Program-made: the position numbers and the translations under genes
DNA from: Flavitalea plasmicola
GTDB lineage: Bacteria > Bacteroidota > Bacteroidia > Chitinophagales > Chitinophagaceae
Direction: 5' to 3'
Length of the DNA stretch: 64,000 nt
Assembly (NCBI RefSeq): GCF_030546645.1
Contig: NZ_JAUOTO010000002.1
Coordinates: 744,001 to 808,000, forward strand
Shown here: piece by piece, positions 61,676-64,000 of the stretch
Position numbering within the stretch: the stretch's first letter is position 1
How the letters are laid out: every line of letters begins with the position of its first letter
Notes under the pieces: model-generated
The model's input: only the letters and a program-made list of their open reading frames with translations
What the model was told of the DNA's origin: nothing
Database searches by the model: none

Positions 61676-62758
61676 TTATTTATTCAATGAATTGCCATAT
61701 CCCACCAGGAACACCGACAGGAGAATAGTAATGATCCCCCATGTTATGGTGGTCCGCGTTTTTTTGCTTACGCCATTCCATTCCTTCAAGGCTATTCCCC
61801 ACATATTGGCCACCAGTATGATGAATGCCATGTGGAGGATCCAGGAGCTGGCGCCATTGCCCAGCCTGCTCTCGCCCATGCCATAAAAGAAAAATTGCAG
61901 GAACCAAATCGTGCCGGCCAGCGCTGCAAAAAAGTAATTGTTCCTGAGGGGAGCTTTTTTATTCGTATAATCCCCAAAGGTCTTATTTTTCGCGTTCAGG
62001 ATCATGCACCATATGAAGTTGGTGGTGAGCCCACCCCACAACAGCACGATGTAGGTCACATTATTTTGATACAGGAATTTCGTCGTTGCCTCCGGATGAG
62101 CCGCCTGCCAGAAGCTATTGGCCATTTCGGACATCGGACCGCCCGCTTCGATGCCATAGTTGAAACAGGCGCTTAGGATACCGGAGATGGTACATACCAC
62201 CAGCCCTTTTACCAAATTGAATTCCTTGATACTTTCTTTCTTCTTTTCTTCGGGGAGCTCCTTTTCCTTGAGGACGCCTGCACGGCCGCAGATATAAATG
62301 CCCAACAGGCAAAGCACCACGCCGGCCAGCACGATCCGGCCCCATGAGGTCGTGAGCAATTCCGTAAAAGTAGTTTTGCCGGGAGTTTTTGCGAAGTTGT
62401 AATAGATGGAAGGAACAAGGGCGCCGAATGCGGAAGTGAAACCGAGGAGCACCGAATTACCCAGGGACATACCGAGATAGCGCATCCCCAGTCCATACAT
62501 CAGCCCTCCTATCCCCCAGAGTATCCCCCAGAAAAAAGTCCATCCCAATGTAGCGGCGGAAGTAGCTGAAATGATCTCTGTAAAATGTGGTACGGTGAGC
62601 CAGGCTGCCAGTGGAGGGATGATCAGCCAGGAGAACAGTCCGCCGACGATCCAATAGCTTTCCCAGGACCAGCCTTTCACCTTTTTGTACGGAATGTAAA
62701 AGCTGCCGGAAGCGAAGCCTCCGATGAAATGAAAAATGATGCCGAAGAGTACTTGCAT
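61676..62758 (-). CDS. rhaT: L-rhamnose-proton symporter RhaT
   Basis: The 360-residue product has ten hydrophobic segments and the RhaT hallmarks: an N-terminal GIIFHFIGGFASGSFYIPYKKVKGWSWE, WGIGGLMYGLGMRYLGMSLG (about 89-109) and the late GTIWFLQFFFYGMGESRLG. It imports L-rhamnose with a proton. It is the first gene of the minus-strand operon, and the direct repeats at 62827 lie upstream. Confidence 0.95.
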   Translation of the reverse strand: MQVLFGIIFHFIGGFASGSFYIPYKKVKGWSWESYWIVGGLFSWLIIPPLAAWLTVPHFTEIISATSAATLGWTFFWGILWGIGGLMYGLGMRYLGMSLGNSVLLGFTSAFGALVPSIYYNFAKTPGKTTFTELLTTSWGRIVLAGVVLCLLGIYICGRAGVLKEKELPEEKKKESIKEFNLVKGLVVCTISGILSACFNYGIEAGGPMSEMANSFWQAAHPEATTKFLYQNNVTYIVLLWGGLTTNFIWCMILNAKNKTFGDYTNKKAPLRNNYFFAALAGTIWFLQFFFYGMGESRLGNGASSWILHMAFIILVANMWGIALKEWNGVSKKTRTTITWGIITILLSVFLVGYGNSLNK

Positions 62759-62826
62759 GTGTGAATTTATTTTTCAATATGGTTGCAATATAGATTTTGT
62801 AAATGTAAAGCGGAATCGGCTAGGAG

Positions 62827-62844
62827 CTGTCATGCACTGTCATG
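62827..62844. promoter_or_regulatory. Direct repeat CTGTCATG, candidate rhamnose operator
   Basis: CTGTCATG occurs at 62827-62834 and 62837-62844, one helical turn apart, 69 bp upstream of the rhaT start codon. Such spacing suits a dimeric or tandem-bound regulator. The two GntR genes in this cluster are candidates, but nothing in the sequence ties either one to the site. Confidence 0.45.
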
Positions 62845-62887
62845 TGATTTCAGGGTTTATGGATTAAAAAGTTCCGAATTTATTTGC

Positions 62888-62926
62888 TAATAATATTAGT
62901 AATTTTATTGCCTTAAAACCTGACTT
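62888..62926 (+). promoter_or_regulatory. AT-rich inverted repeat before the YhcG-type gene
   Basis: CTAATA and TATTAG flank a central A, with AA/TT pairs further out, about 20 bp upstream of the nuclease gene. It may overlap its promoter. The evidence is weak because the region is AT-rich. Confidence 0.3.
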
Positions 62927-63988
62927 ATGAATAAGGAATATATGCGGATGATCGTCGATCTCAAACAAAGCATTATACAGAGCCGGTATGCGGCTGCGAG
63001 ACTGGCTAACAAGGAGCAGTTGCTACTGTATTTTAAGACCGGGAAGGTATTGTCGGAGAAGATTGCGGCGGAGAGATGGGGGGTGAAAATAGTGGAGCAG
63101 ATAGCGGATGATCTTCAGAAGCAGCTACCAGGATTACGAGGGTTCTCTTATCGTAACCTCATGAAAATGAAGCAATTTGCTGAAACCTATGCGGTGGTTC
63201 CATTTCTGCCGTCGGTGACGGCAGAAATACGAAAAATTCGTAACAGAAACGTTAAAATGGAGACAGCTGAATACAATGTGCATTTTTTCAGTATAAGTTT
63301 CAGTCACCATATCGTTGTGTTGAATAAATGTAAAAGCCTTGAAGAAAAAATGTTCTATATCTCCCAGGCTGCCTCGCAATGCTGGTCTGTAAGCATACTG
63401 GAACATTACATTGACTCAAATCTTTTCTTCCAGCAAGGAAAGCTACCGAACAATTTCGACAAAACGCTTCCTGAGAAATTAAAGTCCTCTGCATTAATGG
63501 TCTTCCAGGATGAATACCTGATAGATTTTATGACGCCGGGAGAGATAGAAGATGAACGTGTATTGGAAGAGAAAGTAGTTAGTGATATTAAACATTTTAT
63601 CATGAAAATGGGCCAGGGCTTCTCCTTCATCGGCAACCAATACCGCCTGGAACTGGCCGGGGAAGAATTTTTCATAGACTTGCTGTTCTTCAACCGCCAT
63701 CTGCACTGCCTGGTGGCCTTCGAGTTGAAAAGAGGAAAGTTCAAGCCCGAGTATGCCGGTCAACTGAACTTTTACCTGAATGTTCTGGATGAAAAGGTAA
63801 AGCTCACGGAAGAAAATCCTTCCATCGGGATCATCCTCTGTAAAGAGAAAAATAATACAGTGGTCGAGTTTGCGGTAAAGACCATTGACAAAGCGATGGG
63901 CGTCGCCACCTACAGGACATCGAAAGAAGTACCCAAAGAAATGAAAGGTATTATGCCTGATCCGGGAGAATTGGTAAAGCTGCTATAG
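62927..63988 (+). CDS. YhcG/DUF1016-type PD-(D/E)xK nuclease protein
   Basis: The 353-residue product has the DUF1016 N-terminal helical domain (YMRMIVDLKQSIIQSRYAAARLANKE is the shape; SYRNLMKMKQFAETY near 82) and a C-terminal PD-(D/E)xK nuclease core. The nuclease core has GEEFFIDLLFFNRHLHCLV, then AFELKRGKFKPEYAGQL with Asp, Glu and Lys of the active site. Homologues include E. coli YhcG, and several lie beside restriction or defence genes. Here it stands alone, divergent from the rhamnose operon. Nuclease activity is predicted from intact motifs. Confidence 0.92.
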   Translation: MNKEYMRMIVDLKQSIIQSRYAAARLANKEQLLLYFKTGKVLSEKIAAERWGVKIVEQIADDLQKQLPGLRGFSYRNLMKMKQFAETYAVVPFLPSVTAEIRKIRNRNVKMETAEYNVHFFSISFSHHIVVLNKCKSLEEKMFYISQAASQCWSVSILEHYIDSNLFFQQGKLPNNFDKTLPEKLKSSALMVFQDEYLIDFMTPGEIEDERVLEEKVVSDIKHFIMKMGQGFSFIGNQYRLELAGEEFFIDLLFFNRHLHCLVAFELKRGKFKPEYAGQLNFYLNVLDEKVKLTEENPSIGIILCKEKNNTVVEFAVKTIDKAMGVATYRTSKEVPKEMKGIMPDPGELVKLL

Positions 63989-64000
63989 AGCAAAATATGA

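Overview
The window is chromosomal DNA from a Bacteroidota bacterium, most likely of the Chitinophagaceae/Chitinophaga type. The signs are a type IX secretion C-terminal sorting domain, a DUF4249 lipoprotein, DUF5117-like zinc metalloprotease and DUF2264 families, Bacteroidota-type Crp/Fnr and GntR regulators, and little use of Shine-Dalgarno sequences. Coding density is high. I see no rRNA, tRNA, CRISPR array, phage or insertion sequence.

Region 1 (1-9835) is a nitrous-oxide respiration locus. A minus-strand operon runs cytochrome c lipoprotein, nosZ (Sec-type, clade II-like), a membrane domain fused to NosL, nosD, nosF and nosY. It continues into a group III truncated haemoglobin and an alpha/beta-hydrolase relative that has lost its catalytic triad; a UspA-like gene lies beyond. 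A Crp/Fnr regulator is divergent, with a perfect 22-bp Fnr-type palindrome between it and the operon. It is followed by a polytopic membrane protein resembling haem-copper oxidase subunit I.

Region 2 (9829-19760) holds sensing and stress genes: two single-domain response regulators, a YciF-type ferritin-like protein, a low-affinity iron permease family protein, a four-PAS histidine kinase, a second group III haemoglobin, a DUF72-CHAD-KTSC run, and an SRPBCC membrane protein. It ends with a 683-residue GHKL ATPase that carries a C-terminal PD-(D/E)xK-like nuclease signature.

Region 3 (19801-35753) is dominated by secreted and hydrolytic proteins: a SpoIIAA-like fusion, a subtilase, a 1364-residue T9SS protein with a tandemly duplicated esterase-PKD unit and an RCC1-like part, a zinc metalloprotease, a class C beta-lactamase-like hydrolase, a GNAT acetyltransferase, and a GH88/DUF2264 pair.

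Region 4 (35851-49442) contains a methyltransferase, a D-lactate-dehydrogenase-like flavo/Fe-S protein, a KirBac potassium channel, a BamA/TamA-type outer membrane protein and a sigma-region-2-only protein. A YtxH/holin-X stress cassette faces Dps. Then come a GH13 alpha-amylase, a CHASE3 histidine kinase, an lmo0937-like micropeptide, a response regulator and an NtrC-family activator.

Region 5 (49526-63988) is centred on a nine-gene minus-strand operon for L-rhamnose: rhaT, aldolase/SDR fusion, rhaM, rhaI, rhaB, lutA, lutB, lutC and a GntR/LacI-like regulator, with a second GntR-UTRA regulator behind it. The layout predicts L-rhamnose to DHAP plus L-lactaldehyde, then L-lactate, then pyruvate. 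A YhcG-type PD-(D/E)xK nuclease gene is divergent at the end. Two intergenic arrays of a 7-bp repeat and several strong hairpins lie between genes.
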